A DNA stretch of 64,000 bases from JALSNL01 sp036479585 (GCA_965224785.1 OZ245062.1:3720001-3784000), one strand, 5' to 3'; shown: positions 9,118-18,528, counted from the stretch's first letter. Numbers and translations: made by a program. The notes: generated by a model from the sequence alone, not told the origin.

Positions 9118-9166
9118 GTCATTGCGTCCCGAAAGTTTTCGAGATTTTATTGAGTGTGGCAATGAC
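9118..9166. repeat. Short palindromic intergenic repeat (GTCATTGC...GCAATGAC)
   Basis: The ends GTCATTGC and GCAATGAC are perfect inverted repeats, and the inner CCCGAAAG/TTTTCGAG region can pair in part. It belongs to the same loose family of GTCATTC-ended elements found elsewhere in the window, though it is shorter. It sits in the gap upstream of the UbiA gene. Confidence 0.55.
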
Positions 9167-9181
9167 ATTTGTTTGTTAATT

Positions 9182-9206
9182 CGCAGATTACTAATCTGAG
9201 TTACGA
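9182..9206. repeat. CAGATTACTAATCTG-type short repeat, copy 1
   Basis: CGCAGATTACTAATCTGAGTTACG contains a perfect small palindrome (CAGATTA-C-TAATCTG) followed by GTTACG. Related copies are at 18633-18664, 19981-20010 and, as an inverted pair, at 56050-56110. It lies a few bases past the stop of the barrel-protein gene. Confidence 0.65.
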
Positions 9207-9213
9207 TCTTAAT

Positions 9214-10980
9214 TTAAAAATCATTAACTAAACCAAAATGAATTAAGCCATCTGAGAAAGAATTGCCCGTTTCCAAGGCATAACCAACTCGCATAATTCC
9301 TAAAGCTGTTTCTATACTAAGTCCTAAGCCATAACCAGATTTATATTCCGAGTTTCTCAATACATTATATAATTTATTTTCATTCTGCAAATAATATCCT
9401 AAATCATAAAATAAAAATACATAAGACCTCTGTGAAAGCAAAAATCTGTACTCTAAATTTGACCATAAAATTCTGTTGCCAAAAAACTGCTGTTCTCTAT
9501 AACCTCTAATAGAATTTGCTCCACCAATTCTAAAATAATTACTTTCATTAAAAACATCTCCAATCATTTCTTTAGCATGTACACCTAACGCAGCAACTTG
9601 ATTGGTAAATAGTGAATGATAAATTGCAAAATCTAAAGCATATTCTTGAATATTTAGATTGTTAGTATTAGAAATATTTTCTTTTTTTAGTTTAAACTTA
9701 TAAGATGTAGAAAAGAAGTATCCATTTTGTGGTACAAAAATATCATCTCTATAATCAAGCTGAAGTCGGAAGCCTGTATTAAATGAATTAGAATTTTGAA
9801 TACTTGTATTGCTAATAGAAGGAATAACCGATTCACTTTCTACTATTAGCGAAGCAGTTATATTTTCAGTTGCAAGATAGTCTAAGTTACCTCCATAAAT
9901 TCTTTTTACAAACGAGCTGTCTTGCTTACGCTGAAATAAATGCAAGTTTAGATTTACCGGGAAATTAAACAACCAAGGTTCAAGATATTTTAATTGAAGC
10001 TCTTGTGTGCTTCTGTTTTCTTGCTGCCACTTAATTCCAGCAGCTCTTCCAGTTCCTAATATATTTCTTAAACTGATATTTACAAAACCCGTAAAGAAAC
10101 CTTTGTCATTACTTTTCGAAGCTGGAACATATCCAATAATTCCATCAAAATTATTTGTTGATTTTTCTTTTACTGTAATTTTTAATATACCTTCCTCTTT
10201 TGAGTTTAAATAGTAAGTTGGCTTTTCAACGGGTTCAAAAAATCTTAGCCTGTTTAATAATATGGGGATTTCATCTATTCTGTTTTGAGAATAGTTACTT
10301 CCTTTATTTAATCTAATTGCGTTTAAGATTACACCTTTTTTTGTTTTAGCATTACCTACTATTTCAACTTTTTCAATTGTACTTAATATGTTTTTTTCAA
10401 CTAGTAAGTTTACATCAACAAAATTAATTTCGTCTGTTGAGTCAAACACAAGCGATTCAATTTTTATGGAAGCGAATGGAAAGCCTTTGTTTTCAAGGCT
10501 TATTAAACATTCATCTATTTGGCTTTGTAATTCTGTTTGATAAAAAATTTCATTTAAAAGGTGAAAAAAATATTTTTTTTGCAATAGTGAATCAAACACA
10601 TTCTTTGGTCTTAGTTCAATATTTTTTATTACTGTTTGGTTTCCTTCATCAATAATTAGACTAACAAATTTGCTTTTTTGGGACGTAGTTGTATCAACCG
10701 AAAGAATATTTATTTTTGAATTATAGTAACCGCCTTGCATCAGAGATGAAAATATTACTTTCTTTATTTTAATAAACAAAACTGAGTCAGCATTCACATT
10801 TGTAAAGCTTGATTTGTTTTCATCAATCCAATTCTGATATTTCTCATTAGAAATATTTTCATTCCCGGAAACTTTAAGTTGAATATTTTTTTGTGCATTA
10901 ATTGTTTGGAGAGAAAGTAAAGTTAATACGAGAAGAATAAATTTATTTAGACTTTGTATTTTAAATGGTTGGATCATCAT
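9214..10980 (-). CDS. BamA/TamA-family outer-membrane protein with POTRA domains
   Basis: Omp85-superfamily outer-membrane barrel involved in inserting or exporting outer-membrane proteins. A signal peptide (ILLVLTLLSLQTINAQ) ends near residue 29, two to three POTRA-like modules occupy about 30-270 (for example VEKVEIVGNAKTKKGVILNAIRL, shortened: the strand-helix pattern), and a D15-type barrel of about 300 residues follows, ending in an aromatic (HFGLVNDF). The lid-lock loop motif is present as GGANSIRGYREQ. At 588 residues it is shorter than BamA and closer to TamA-like or single-lineage paralogues. It overlaps the upstream sugar-kinase gene by 20 bases. A second, smaller family member is at 46468-47709. 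Confidence 0.85.
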   Translation of the reverse strand: MMIQPFKIQSLNKFILLVLTLLSLQTINAQKNIQLKVSGNENISNEKYQNWIDENKSSFTNVNADSVLFIKIKKVIFSSLMQGGYYNSKINILSVDTTTSQKSKFVSLIIDEGNQTVIKNIELRPKNVFDSLLQKKYFFHLLNEIFYQTELQSQIDECLISLENKGFPFASIKIESLVFDSTDEINFVDVNLLVEKNILSTIEKVEIVGNAKTKKGVILNAIRLNKGSNYSQNRIDEIPILLNRLRFFEPVEKPTYYLNSKEEGILKITVKEKSTNNFDGIIGYVPASKSNDKGFFTGFVNISLRNILGTGRAAGIKWQQENRSTQELQLKYLEPWLFNFPVNLNLHLFQRKQDSSFVKRIYGGNLDYLATENITASLIVESESVIPSISNTSIQNSNSFNTGFRLQLDYRDDIFVPQNGYFFSTSYKFKLKKENISNTNNLNIQEYALDFAIYHSLFTNQVAALGVHAKEMIGDVFNESNYFRIGGANSIRGYREQQFFGNRILWSNLEYRFLLSQRSYVFLFYDLGYYLQNENKLYNVLRNSEYKSGYGLGLSIETALGIMRVGYALETGNSFSDGLIHFGLVNDF

Positions 10981-11926
10981 TTATGATTTTCATTTTTTTG
11001 CCAACTTCTTTTAATTCAACTAATTCAGCAAACTTTGTAGCTTCATCTAATTTAACTTTGCAAACGCCCCAAGAGCCAGCATTGGCAGCACCAAAGGCTG
11101 ATGCAAGTTTTGTGAAATCGTTAAAGACCATAGCTTTTTCTAAACCATAAATTATTCCAGAAAGAAAAGCATCTCCACTTCCAGTAGCATTTTTCTCAGT
11201 AATAATAGGATTTATTATTTCGTAATGAAAGTCAGATTTTGATGCATAGGTTGGGTTCTTGCTATCAGTTATAAAGGCTAATTTAATATTTTTATCGTTT
11301 AGATAATTTAATAATTCTAACTTTTCTTTTTGTGATGTTAGTGATAAGCCTAACGATATGCGAAGTTCATCAATATTATTATGTAGAATAGTTGGTGATT
11401 TTTCAATCAACTCAGAAAGATTAGAGCCATAAGCATCAAGCACCGAAACCTTATCGTACTTATGACAAAGCTCAATTCCTTTCTCAATAATTTTGGATGC
11501 TTCAACGCTTGTTGCACTACCAGAAAAAACTACTACTGATGAATTCAAAATTGCTTTTTCTAATCTATCGCTAAACTGTTCTATTTCAGCCAAAGATATT
11601 TGCGAGTTGAGTCCGAAATAAGTTGTTAATTTATTTTCATTCTCATCAAAAACTAATGTAGCTTCTCGAGTTTCGCTTTTAGTTGAAACCACACTAAAAT
11701 TAATTTGTTCTTCTTCTAGTTTTGCTCGTAGTTTTTTTCCATTAGCTCCGCCAAGAAAAATAAATGAGCGATTTTGAATTCCAAGTAAATTCAATTGACG
11801 ACTTATATTTATTCCTTTCCCACCGGCAGAATATTCTTGCTTGTATGCTCTATTGTTACTTCCTTCTAACTTTTTAAAATATAAGTTTTTTTCAAGAAGT
11901 GGATTAAGCGTTACGGTTAAAATCAT
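10961..11926 (-). CDS. PfkB-family sugar kinase, 1-phosphofructokinase type
   Basis: ATP-dependent kinase of the ribokinase/PfkB family. The start MILTVTLNPLLEKNLY and the AGGKGINISRQLNLLG motif (substrate-binding region) match the FruK/LacC branch, which phosphorylates fructose 1-phosphate or tagatose 6-phosphate. The C-terminal family signature is NATGSGDAFLSGIIYGL, with the catalytic Asp. Length of 321 residues is standard. No phosphotransferase-system or fructose genes are nearby, so the physiological substrate is uncertain. Its 3' end overlaps the BamA-like gene by 20 bases, suggesting co-expression despite unrelated roles. Confidence 0.85.
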   Translation of the reverse strand: MILTVTLNPLLEKNLYFKKLEGSNNRAYKQEYSAGGKGINISRQLNLLGIQNRSFIFLGGANGKKLRAKLEEEQINFSVVSTKSETREATLVFDENENKLTTYFGLNSQISLAEIEQFSDRLEKAILNSSVVVFSGSATSVEASKIIEKGIELCHKYDKVSVLDAYGSNLSELIEKSPTILHNNIDELRISLGLSLTSQKEKLELLNYLNDKNIKLAFITDSKNPTYASKSDFHYEIINPIITEKNATGSGDAFLSGIIYGLEKAMVFNDFTKLASAFGAANAGSWGVCKVKLDEATKFAELVELKEVGKKMKIINDDPTI

Positions 11927-12043
11927 TTTTCTTATTAAATAGTTTTAAAGATTTGATTAACTTTCAAAAGGAATAAATATCCAACACTCAATTTTCAACA
12001 TTCGTTTTTTCTACTTTTTATTTGATTATTGAATGTTGTTTGT

Positions 12044-13330
12044 TTACGGTCTGTATCTAAACCAATCGCCAAACATTTGGTTTTGTAATCTAAAATCTCC
12101 AAAGTTTGTTACATCAACAAAAATAAAACTTCTATTTATTGTGTAATAATCCCACACCTCATAAGGCTTGGTGCTAAGTTCATAAGGTCTTCGTGTTACT
12201 TGGTTGGGAGGTCCAAGCGTAATATAAACCATACCCATATCTGTTCGCCAACCATCGTAATAACTTTTAAAATTTGCATTCGCATAAGCCACTCGTGCAT
12301 AGTAATTATTTAACATTTCATTTTCAACTGTATTTGGCGATGGATCCAAACTTTTCCAATATTTAAGATAGCTATTTAATTTATCTTTGTAATTTTCGGC
12401 ATCCATTATTTTATCAACATCTGAAGTTGATGCTATATATTGCATTTGGTCAATCGCCAAATCTAAACTTTTAATAAAGCTTGGAAATCCATATATCTTG
12501 GATTTTATAACTTTGCCTGTTCCAGAAATCAACTCATTTTCTTCATCCTGTAATTTTATAATTACTTTATATTGACCCAAAGCAAAAGTTATATTATTTA
12601 ATGTTTCATAGACTATATTTTTACCCTTAGAAACTTTCATTTCTTTTCTTTTGATAAATATACTTTTGTCGTCCTTATCAACTATTGCATATTCTATATT
12701 TACATTTTGTTCGGATGATGAATAAATATGATAGAAAAACATAACGGATGAATCTTGTGAGGTAACTAAATTAGAAATATTAGGAATTATTTTTTTGCCT
12801 TCGTTGGTCTCAACAAATTGGGATACTAAAACAATATCACTTAAATCTAAAGAATCCTTAAACTCTTTTATGGTAATTTTTTGTTCATAAGAAGAATGCT
12901 TGTTCGATTCTAAATCTTCTACAGTACAAACAAGTTTATACTTACCCGGCAATACATTAATTGTTTTATAACTAATATTATAACTTGAAGCCGAAGAAGT
13001 TTGCTTAAATATTTTAGTGAATATTTTTTCATTCCATAGTTTTTCTACTTTAATTGTTTCTCCTTCTTCATCAAATAGCGAAACAGTAACTGTATATTTT
13101 GCCTCATACCCATCATCCTTTTTTAAAAACTGAATATTTGAATATGGTGTTTTAATAAAAAAATCTAATTTAGATGTTGTAGAATCCTTTCCCTTATAGG
13201 TCGCAAGATCAATAAAGAAGTTTGGCAAAAGCTGACCACTATTTCTTTTACGAGAATATTCAGCTTGTGAAAAAAGTGAGGAAGTAAAAATTACAAGTAA
13301 GAGAATTATTTTTTTCATAATGTTTTCCAT
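12044..13330 (-). CDS. GWxTD domain-containing exported protein
   Basis: Exported protein with the GWxTD domain that is widespread in Bacteroidota, Chlorobi and Acidobacteria; no function is established. A signal peptide (KKIILLLVIFTSSLFSQ) ends near residue 22. The N-terminal two thirds is beta-rich. The GWxTD signature is GWRTD at 360-364, followed by MGMVYITLGPPNQV and a WDYY segment, all typical. Start: the listed ATG at 13330 shares one base with the rimO stop (TAATG); Met5 at base 13318 (MKKIIL) gives a cleaner signal peptide and is equally possible. The one-base junction with rimO indicates a shared transcript. Confidence 0.87.
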   Translation of the reverse strand: MENIMKKIILLLVIFTSSLFSQAEYSRKRNSGQLLPNFFIDLATYKGKDSTTSKLDFFIKTPYSNIQFLKKDDGYEAKYTVTVSLFDEEGETIKVEKLWNEKIFTKIFKQTSSASSYNISYKTINVLPGKYKLVCTVEDLESNKHSSYEQKITIKEFKDSLDLSDIVLVSQFVETNEGKKIIPNISNLVTSQDSSVMFFYHIYSSSEQNVNIEYAIVDKDDKSIFIKRKEMKVSKGKNIVYETLNNITFALGQYKVIIKLQDEENELISGTGKVIKSKIYGFPSFIKSLDLAIDQMQYIASTSDVDKIMDAENYKDKLNSYLKYWKSLDPSPNTVENEMLNNYYARVAYANANFKSYYDGWRTDMGMVYITLGPPNQVTRRPYELSTKPYEVWDYYTINRSFIFVDVTNFGDFRLQNQMFGDWFRYRP

Positions 13331-14661
13331 TAAATTAATTTTCCAAATAAATCATAATCATTACAACTAACAATTTCAATGTTATAAAATTCGCCTACTT
13401 TTAAAAGTTTATTTTTAACTTTAATTAAAACTTCGCCATCAACTTCCGGGGCATCTCTTTCAGAACGTCCTATAAAATATTCTCCTTCAATGTCATCAAT
13501 AATTACTTTAATAATTTTGCCAATCATTTTATTATTCTTTTCAAGAGAAACTTCTTTTTGGATTTCCATTAACTCGGTTTTTCTTTCTTCTTTTTCGTCA
13601 GCAGATATTTTATCTCCCAAGATAAAACTTGGCGTATTAACTTCAACGGAATAATCAAACACACCAACTCTATCAAACTTTATTTCTTCGATAAAACTTT
13701 TTAGTTCATCAAAATCTTTTTCAGTTTCGTTTGGATAACCAACTATAAATGTTGTTCGTAAAGTTAGGTTAGGAATTCTTTCTTTTAGTTTCTTTATTAA
13801 TTTGATTGTAGTTTTTTTTGTAATTCCTCTTCGCATAGATTTAAGAACGTCATCCGAAATATGCTGAAGTGGAAGATCAATGTAGTTACACACTTTTGGA
13901 TTGTTTGCAATCTCATCCATTATGTCTTCGGGAAAATGTGAAGGATACGCATACAGCAATCTAATCCATTCTATACCACTTATTTTTGATAGCTTGTTTA
14001 ATAATTCTGCTAAAACTCGTTTTCCATAGATATCATTTCCATAGTCTGTTGTATCTTGTCCAATTATTATAAGTTCCTTTACGCCTTTAGTAGCAAGGCT
14101 TTCAACTTCTTTTACTAAATTTTCTATTGGAGTTGATTTATGCAAACCTCGCATCAAAGGAATTGCACAGAACGAGCAAGGGTTATCGCAACCTTCAGAT
14201 ATTTTTAAATAAGCATAATGTTTAGGAGTTGTAAGAGAACGCTCACCAAGAAGTTCTTTTTTTAAGTCGCCACCAAATTCCTTTACAATTCCTTCGTAAT
14301 CTTCCGTTCCAAAAAAAACATCTACATCAGGAATTTCTTTTTGTAAATCTTCTTTAAATCTTTCAGATAAACATCCGGCAACAATTACTTTTTTAATCTT
14401 ACCTTCTTTCTTTAAAGCAACTGCTTCCAAAATTGTGTTTACCGATTCCTCTTTTGCTGCATCAATAAATCCACAAGTATTTATTATTACGTGATCTGAG
14501 TCTTCCGAAGTATTTGAAATCTCAAAGTTGTTTGCTGCTAATTGTCTAGAAAGTCTTTCTGAATCAACAATGTTTTTTGAACAACCAAGAGTAATTATTT
14601 CTATTTTGTTTTTTTTGTTTGGCATTAAATTTTGACTAAATGATTGATTTTTGAGATACAA
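13330..14661 (-). CDS. rimO: Ribosomal protein S12 methylthiotransferase RimO
   Basis: Radical-SAM enzyme that adds a methylthio group to an Asp of ribosomal protein S12. Three parts are seen: the UPF0004 domain with three Fe-S cysteines (LGCSKN, INTCGFID, AGCLSE), the radical-SAM domain with SEGCDNPCSFCAIPLMRG (CxxxCxxC), and a C-terminal TRAM domain. FCAIPLMRG and LPLQH point to RimO rather than MiaB. Length of 443 residues fits. The listed start gives a 12-residue extension; Met13 (base 14625, MPNKKNKIEI) is the more likely start by family length. Followed directly by the GWxTD gene. Confidence 0.94.
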   Translation of the reverse strand: MYLKNQSFSQNLMPNKKNKIEIITLGCSKNIVDSERLSRQLAANNFEISNTSEDSDHVIINTCGFIDAAKEESVNTILEAVALKKEGKIKKVIVAGCLSERFKEDLQKEIPDVDVFFGTEDYEGIVKEFGGDLKKELLGERSLTTPKHYAYLKISEGCDNPCSFCAIPLMRGLHKSTPIENLVKEVESLATKGVKELIIIGQDTTDYGNDIYGKRVLAELLNKLSKISGIEWIRLLYAYPSHFPEDIMDEIANNPKVCNYIDLPLQHISDDVLKSMRRGITKKTTIKLIKKLKERIPNLTLRTTFIVGYPNETEKDFDELKSFIEEIKFDRVGVFDYSVEVNTPSFILGDKISADEKEERKTELMEIQKEVSLEKNNKMIGKIIKVIIDDIEGEYFIGRSERDAPEVDGEVLIKVKNKLLKVGEFYNIEIVSCNDYDLFGKLI

Positions 14662-14775
14662 TTTAATAATTAAAATTGAAGGATTTAGAAAAGAAAATTT
14701 TTAGGTTATAGCTTTACATTAGCGGAATATGTTTCTTGTGTTTCTTTGGTTACAAACATACTTAAGAAGATAGTA

Positions 14776-14985
14776 TTATAACTCGGCCAATTCACCGCAA
14801 TAAAAATCAATTACTTTTTTATGAACTTTATCCAATATATATTTATTGATACCCATATCTTTTAGATATTCTTTATTGACCACACATTGAGAGGAGCCTG
14901 CATCCAATGCAATTATAGCTGCAATATGCTTGTTAACTCTCAGCTTTAATAATTCTTCATATAAACTTTCTCTTGGGTCTTTCAT
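14776..14985 (-). CDS. Small hypothetical protein at the end of the DpnI-type locus
   Basis: A 69-residue, mildly acidic, predicted helical protein that I do not recognise. Its start overlaps the RhuM gene by four bases (ATGA type), so it is very likely translated from the same message and is the last gene of the restriction locus. It has two Cys (SSQCVV and FYCGEL) but no metal-binding spacing, no signal peptide and no membrane segment. The operon position makes it a real gene; a function cannot be given. Confidence 0.6.
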   Translation of the reverse strand: MKDPRESLYEELLKLRVNKHIAAIIALDAGSSQCVVNKEYLKDMGINKYILDKVHKKVIDFYCGELAEL

Positions 14986-16004
14986 TTTTTTATTCCTTTA
15001 ATTTTTTTGTCAAAGTCAGATAAATATTTGTGGTCTTGAATTACTCTAAAATTTTCATATTCTTTAGCCGATTTTTCTAAAGCTTTTTGATGTGATATTT
15101 TTCCAGCATTAGTTAGAATATCATAACGATTTACTTTTAAGAAACCATCTAAAACTTCAATCCATTCTATCATTTTCATTGGGATATTTCGCTCTGCTTG
15201 TAATTCAGCAAAGTTTAAATAGAGTTCCACTAATCTGTTTAATTCTGAAACTTCTTTTTCAGATAAATAATTCTTTGCAATAGAAACATCAGATTTTAAT
15301 ATTTTTCCTTTAGGTGAATTTTTCCAAGTGGTCAATCCCATATTATCTTTTTCAGCACCAGAACGGTTTACTACGATTTCACTTGCTGTGTTTCCTGTTA
15401 TCGCCCAATGCAATTTATTTTGAACGGTTTTATAAAATGTAATTGTTGTTTCTGAATTAGCAATATAATCAATACTACATTGAGCATAAATATCTGTGAT
15501 TTTTTGATAAAAACGTCTTTCAGAAGCACGAATTTCCCGAATTTTTTCAAGCAACTCATCAAAATAATCTTTTCCAAAAACTTGATTACCTTGTTTCAAC
15601 CTTTCATCATCTAAAACAAAACCTTTGATAATAAATTCTTTTAAAGTTTTGGTTGCCCAAATTCTGAATTGAGTTGCTTGTTTTGAGTTTACTCTATATC
15701 CAACTGAAATTATTACATCAAGATTGTAGAAATTTGTTTCTTTAGTTTGGGTTTTCTCCTGAACTGCACCATGTTGAGTGGTTGTTCGGAATTTCCGAAC
15801 AACCAGTTTTTCATCTAGTTCTCCTTCTATAAAAATATTTTTAAGATGTTCACTAATAGTAGATTTTGATTTCCCAAATAGCTCTCCAATTGACTTTTGG
15901 GAAAGCCAAATAGTTTCATTTTCTAAAAAAACATTAACTTTTATATCTCCTGAATTAGAGGTATATAAAATAAAATTAGATGAATTATCTTGAAAAGTAT
16001 TCAT
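14982..16004 (-). CDS. RhuM-family protein
   Basis: Member of the RhuM family, first named from a Salmonella pathogenicity island and often found in defence and mobile islands; the biochemical role is unknown. The N-terminus has the family pattern WLSQKSIGELFGKSKSTISEH, cut here to its core: a helix-turn-helix-like unit at about residues 30-55. The conserved block NLDVIISVGYRVNSKQATQFRIWA follows near residue 95-118. The C-terminal half is helical. At 340 residues it is full length. It lies 2 bases after dpnD and overlaps the small downstream gene by four bases, so it travels with the DpnI-type endonuclease. Confidence 0.88.
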   Translation of the reverse strand: MNTFQDNSSNFILYTSNSGDIKVNVFLENETIWLSQKSIGELFGKSKSTISEHLKNIFIEGELDEKLVVRKFRTTTQHGAVQEKTQTKETNFYNLDVIISVGYRVNSKQATQFRIWATKTLKEFIIKGFVLDDERLKQGNQVFGKDYFDELLEKIREIRASERRFYQKITDIYAQCSIDYIANSETTITFYKTVQNKLHWAITGNTASEIVVNRSGAEKDNMGLTTWKNSPKGKILKSDVSIAKNYLSEKEVSELNRLVELYLNFAELQAERNIPMKMIEWIEVLDGFLKVNRYDILTNAGKISHQKALEKSAKEYENFRVIQDHKYLSDFDKKIKGIKK

Positions 16005-16006
16005 AG

Positions 16007-16330
16007 TTAAGTATTTTTAAAACTATTAATAGCATTCTCAATATCACCAAAAGACAGTTTGATTAATTCTTCTGTTGACATTTCTAAAAGTATCTTTTCA
16101 GCATTTTGTAATATATAGTTTTTAAATTGAGGATTTTCAATTGTATTTTTATATCCTTCGCTATATAAGTAGGGTGTTATTTCTGTATCAGCATATTCTT
16201 CAGCACCTAATATAATTTCTTCATTTTTATATTTATTATTAACGGTTGAATATGCCTCTTCATAATTATTCGCTTTTACTTTTTGAACTGTCTGAAGAGT
16301 TTCTGTAATTTCTATTTCAAATGTTTTCAT
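16007..16330 (-). CDS. dpnD: DpnD/PcfM-family protein
   Basis: Small companion protein of DpnI-type restriction genes; DpnD has no established biochemical function. The opening MKTFEIEITETLQ and the later NNKYKNEEIILGAEEY are characteristic of the DpnD/PcfM family. At 107 residues it is longer than many members, carrying a helical C-terminal tail. Its ATG overlaps the stop of the endonuclease gene by four bases, reproducing the dpnC-dpnD order known from Streptococcus pneumoniae. RhuM follows after 2 bases. Confidence 0.85.
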   Translation of the reverse strand: MKTFEIEITETLQTVQKVKANNYEEAYSTVNNKYKNEEIILGAEEYADTEITPYLYSEGYKNTIENPQFKNYILQNAEKILLEMSTEELIKLSFGDIENAINSFKNT

Positions 16331-17103
16331 AATTTAATCTTTTTATAGTTTCCTCTATTTTTAAACTCAATCAAACCTTTATCTCTCAGAAATTGCAACT
16401 GCTGTCTAATTTTATCTTTGATGAAATTATTATTTGGATATTTCCCTTTCAATTTTTGTTCAAAGGAGTAAATATCTTGTAGAGTGAAAGTATTTTTATG
16501 AATTGCATCAACGCAATTCATAACATCTAAAATCCAACCCTTACTTTCACCTTTTTTAGATTTAAGAAAATCTGTTCCTTTCCATTTAGCTTGTACTTTT
16601 TCTTTTGGAATTATTTCTGAATTTTTAACAAGAAAAATTCTACCACTTTCTGGAACTTTTGTTATATCAATATTGCATCCAATCCACCCTGCTCGTCTTG
16701 CAGTATCTTTTAAAGGTTTTCTTTTAATGATAATTTCAGATATAAAATAATGTTTTGGAATGATTAAAAAGTTATTGACTTCCCATTTTGTCTTATCATA
16801 AGTTAGAAAAAAGAAATTTGGACTTTCATCAGAATTAATTCTTTCTATCATTGTAGAATAAGCCCCATCAACTATTTTATTTCCAACTTTTATAGAGTTC
16901 TTGCTTTTTAATTCAAATTGTTCAGAACAAGATTTACAGTAAAAGTCCGCAACTGGTTTATTATTTTGAAATTCATTTAAATGACTTTCTCCACAATTGG
17001 GGCAGTAACTATTTATTTTAACCCAATTTTCTGATAGAACACGAGCAATTTGAGAGTTACTTGTATAGTTGTTGGCTTTATTTCTTTCTAATTTTAAATT
17101 CAT
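16327..17103 (-). CDS. dpnC: DpnI-type restriction endonuclease (cuts Dam-methylated GATC)
   Basis: Type IIM restriction enzyme expected to cut GATC only when the adenine is N6-methylated. The protein aligns by eye with S. pneumoniae DpnI over its whole length (258 versus 254 aa). The PD-(D/E)XK site is D53 with E64-L65-K66, and four zinc-binding Cys lie at 34, 37, 56 and 59. ARRAGWIGCNID (about residues 160-171) is shared, and the C-terminal winged helix (IRQQLQFLRDKGLIEF) carries the second methyl-GATC-binding site. First gene of a four-gene minus-strand operon. Such an enzyme implies that the host lacks Dam methylation and attacks DNA from Dam-positive sources. Confidence 0.94.
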   Translation of the reverse strand: MNLKLERNKANNYTSNSQIARVLSENWVKINSYCPNCGESHLNEFQNNKPVADFYCKSCSEQFELKSKNSIKVGNKIVDGAYSTMIERINSDESPNFFFLTYDKTKWEVNNFLIIPKHYFISEIIIKRKPLKDTARRAGWIGCNIDITKVPESGRIFLVKNSEIIPKEKVQAKWKGTDFLKSKKGESKGWILDVMNCVDAIHKNTFTLQDIYSFEQKLKGKYPNNNFIKDKIRQQLQFLRDKGLIEFKNRGNYKKIKL

Positions 17104-17289
17104 TTACGCTACTTTTACATAAGGGAAAGCACCTATTGTTCGAACTCCTTTCTTTTATAATTTCACTATTGCACATTAAAAATGGCTTTGCAATTTTATT
17201 AGTTATTTCATATCTCCAATATAGAAAAAGTTAAATATTTCTTGAAATGAAATTTACATTTTTTTAGAGTAAGGATTTTGGAGATAAAA

Positions 17290-18528
17290 TTATTTTAGCA
17301 GTAACATTTTTTTTGTTTGTGAATAACTACCAAATTTTAATTGATAATAATAAACTCCACTTGGTAAATTTTCTGCATTAAAATTAACAGAGTAATTCCC
17401 AGCTGATTTACTTTCGTTTACCAACATTACAATTTCTTTACCAAGTGCATCATAAACTTTTAATTGTAAAGACGTTGAATGCAATGCCTCAACGAATGGA
17501 ATTGAATATTTGATTGTTGTTGTTGGATTAAAGGGATTCGGATAATTTTGCTCTAAATTTAAATTATTTGGAATGTTTGATTTATTCTCAACACCAACTA
17601 GGGGAGTTCGCGGATAATAATAAAGTTTCGCAGGGAAGTTAAATTCTGTTCCACCAACATTTACTTTTTCTTCACTTAAGGTGTAATAGCCCTTGTCATC
17701 ATTAGGCTTCCAGCATATTGCTTCTCCTTGAGGTTCTCTAACATAGGGCAGATTAAGTGGAGCTTTAATCATTGCCTGCTTAACTGATTCATTTTCAGTT
17801 CTGCTCCAATAATAAACATCATCATAGGTCTTAACAATTATTTCTTTTCCATCGCTAGAAATTTCTCCAGCTGTAATATAATTAAAAGGTTTATTTTCTT
17901 CTGGGTCTTTAGGGAAAGTTAACTTAACCTCTAAACTCATATTCACAATCCCTGTAGTTGATTGCGGATATGTTGCTTTGTACAACCTAACTTTTGTGTT
18001 TCTCTTGCTGACTATAAAGATATCTTTAGTAAGTGGATCTATCATTAAAGTTTCTGCATCTCGGTTTGCATCAGGATACAAAAGAGTTATAGTTGAAATA
18101 TCTGTAATAGTAGAATCTATAAAAGACTGACCTGCAGCAACTTTCGGTTCTTCAATTCTGTAAACGTATTTTAATGCGTGTTCTTTTTCGTTATCGCCAA
18201 TATCTCCTATGTACAAATATGTTAATTTATCATCTGGTCCGGGACCAATTGCTATATCTTCCCAATCACGATTTTCAATTCCATCTAAATAAAATTCTCC
18301 AAGATTGTTACCGTTTGTATCTATGGCAAAAATTCTATTCTCTCCTCCAGAATCATTATGAGTCCAAAGAACTCCTTTATTATTAAGACTTGCTACAAGT
18401 CCAGATGCTTCGTCAATATCATCATTTACAAGTTCTCCAAGATTTGATCTACTTCCAAAAGTTGGTGGGGTGTCTTGAGCATTCAATGCAAACGTAAAAA
18501 GAATTAAGAAAATTAGAATTAGATTCAT
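17290..18528 (-). CDS. Secreted beta-propeller-like protein with T9SS sorting domain
   Basis: Exported protein handled by the type IX secretion system. It has a signal peptide (MNLILIFLILFTFALNAQ), a central region with recurring WTHNDSGG, DWEDIAIGPG and YLYIGDIGDN motifs that resembles a beta-propeller, and a C-terminal sorting domain (last 90 residues) with NYPNPFNPTTTIKYSIP, GKEIVMLV and SGVYYYQL. The sorting-domain wording is typical of Ignavibacteria. The function of the propeller part is not known; similar DxDxGDN repeats occur in extracellular phytase- or SdiA-regulated-like folds, but I would not assign an activity. It is monocistronic by spacing. Confidence 0.82.
   Translation of the reverse strand: MNLILIFLILFTFALNAQDTPPTFGSRSNLGELVNDDIDEASGLVASLNNKGVLWTHNDSGGENRIFAIDTNGNNLGEFYLDGIENRDWEDIAIGPGPDDKLTYLYIGDIGDNEKEHALKYVYRIEEPKVAAGQSFIDSTITDISTITLLYPDANRDAETLMIDPLTKDIFIVSKRNTKVRLYKATYPQSTTGIVNMSLEVKLTFPKDPEENKPFNYITAGEISSDGKEIIVKTYDDVYYWSRTENESVKQAMIKAPLNLPYVREPQGEAICWKPNDDKGYYTLSEEKVNVGGTEFNFPAKLYYYPRTPLVGVENKSNIPNNLNLEQNYPNPFNPTTTIKYSIPFVEALHSTSLQLKVYDALGKEIVMLVNESKSAGNYSVNFNAENLPSGVYYYQLKFGSYSQTKKMLLLK

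Noticed and set aside
17290..18528. Phytase activity for the T9SS-secreted propeller-like protein
   Set aside because: The DxDxGDN-like repeats are suggestive only; catalytic residues of phytases could not be identified.
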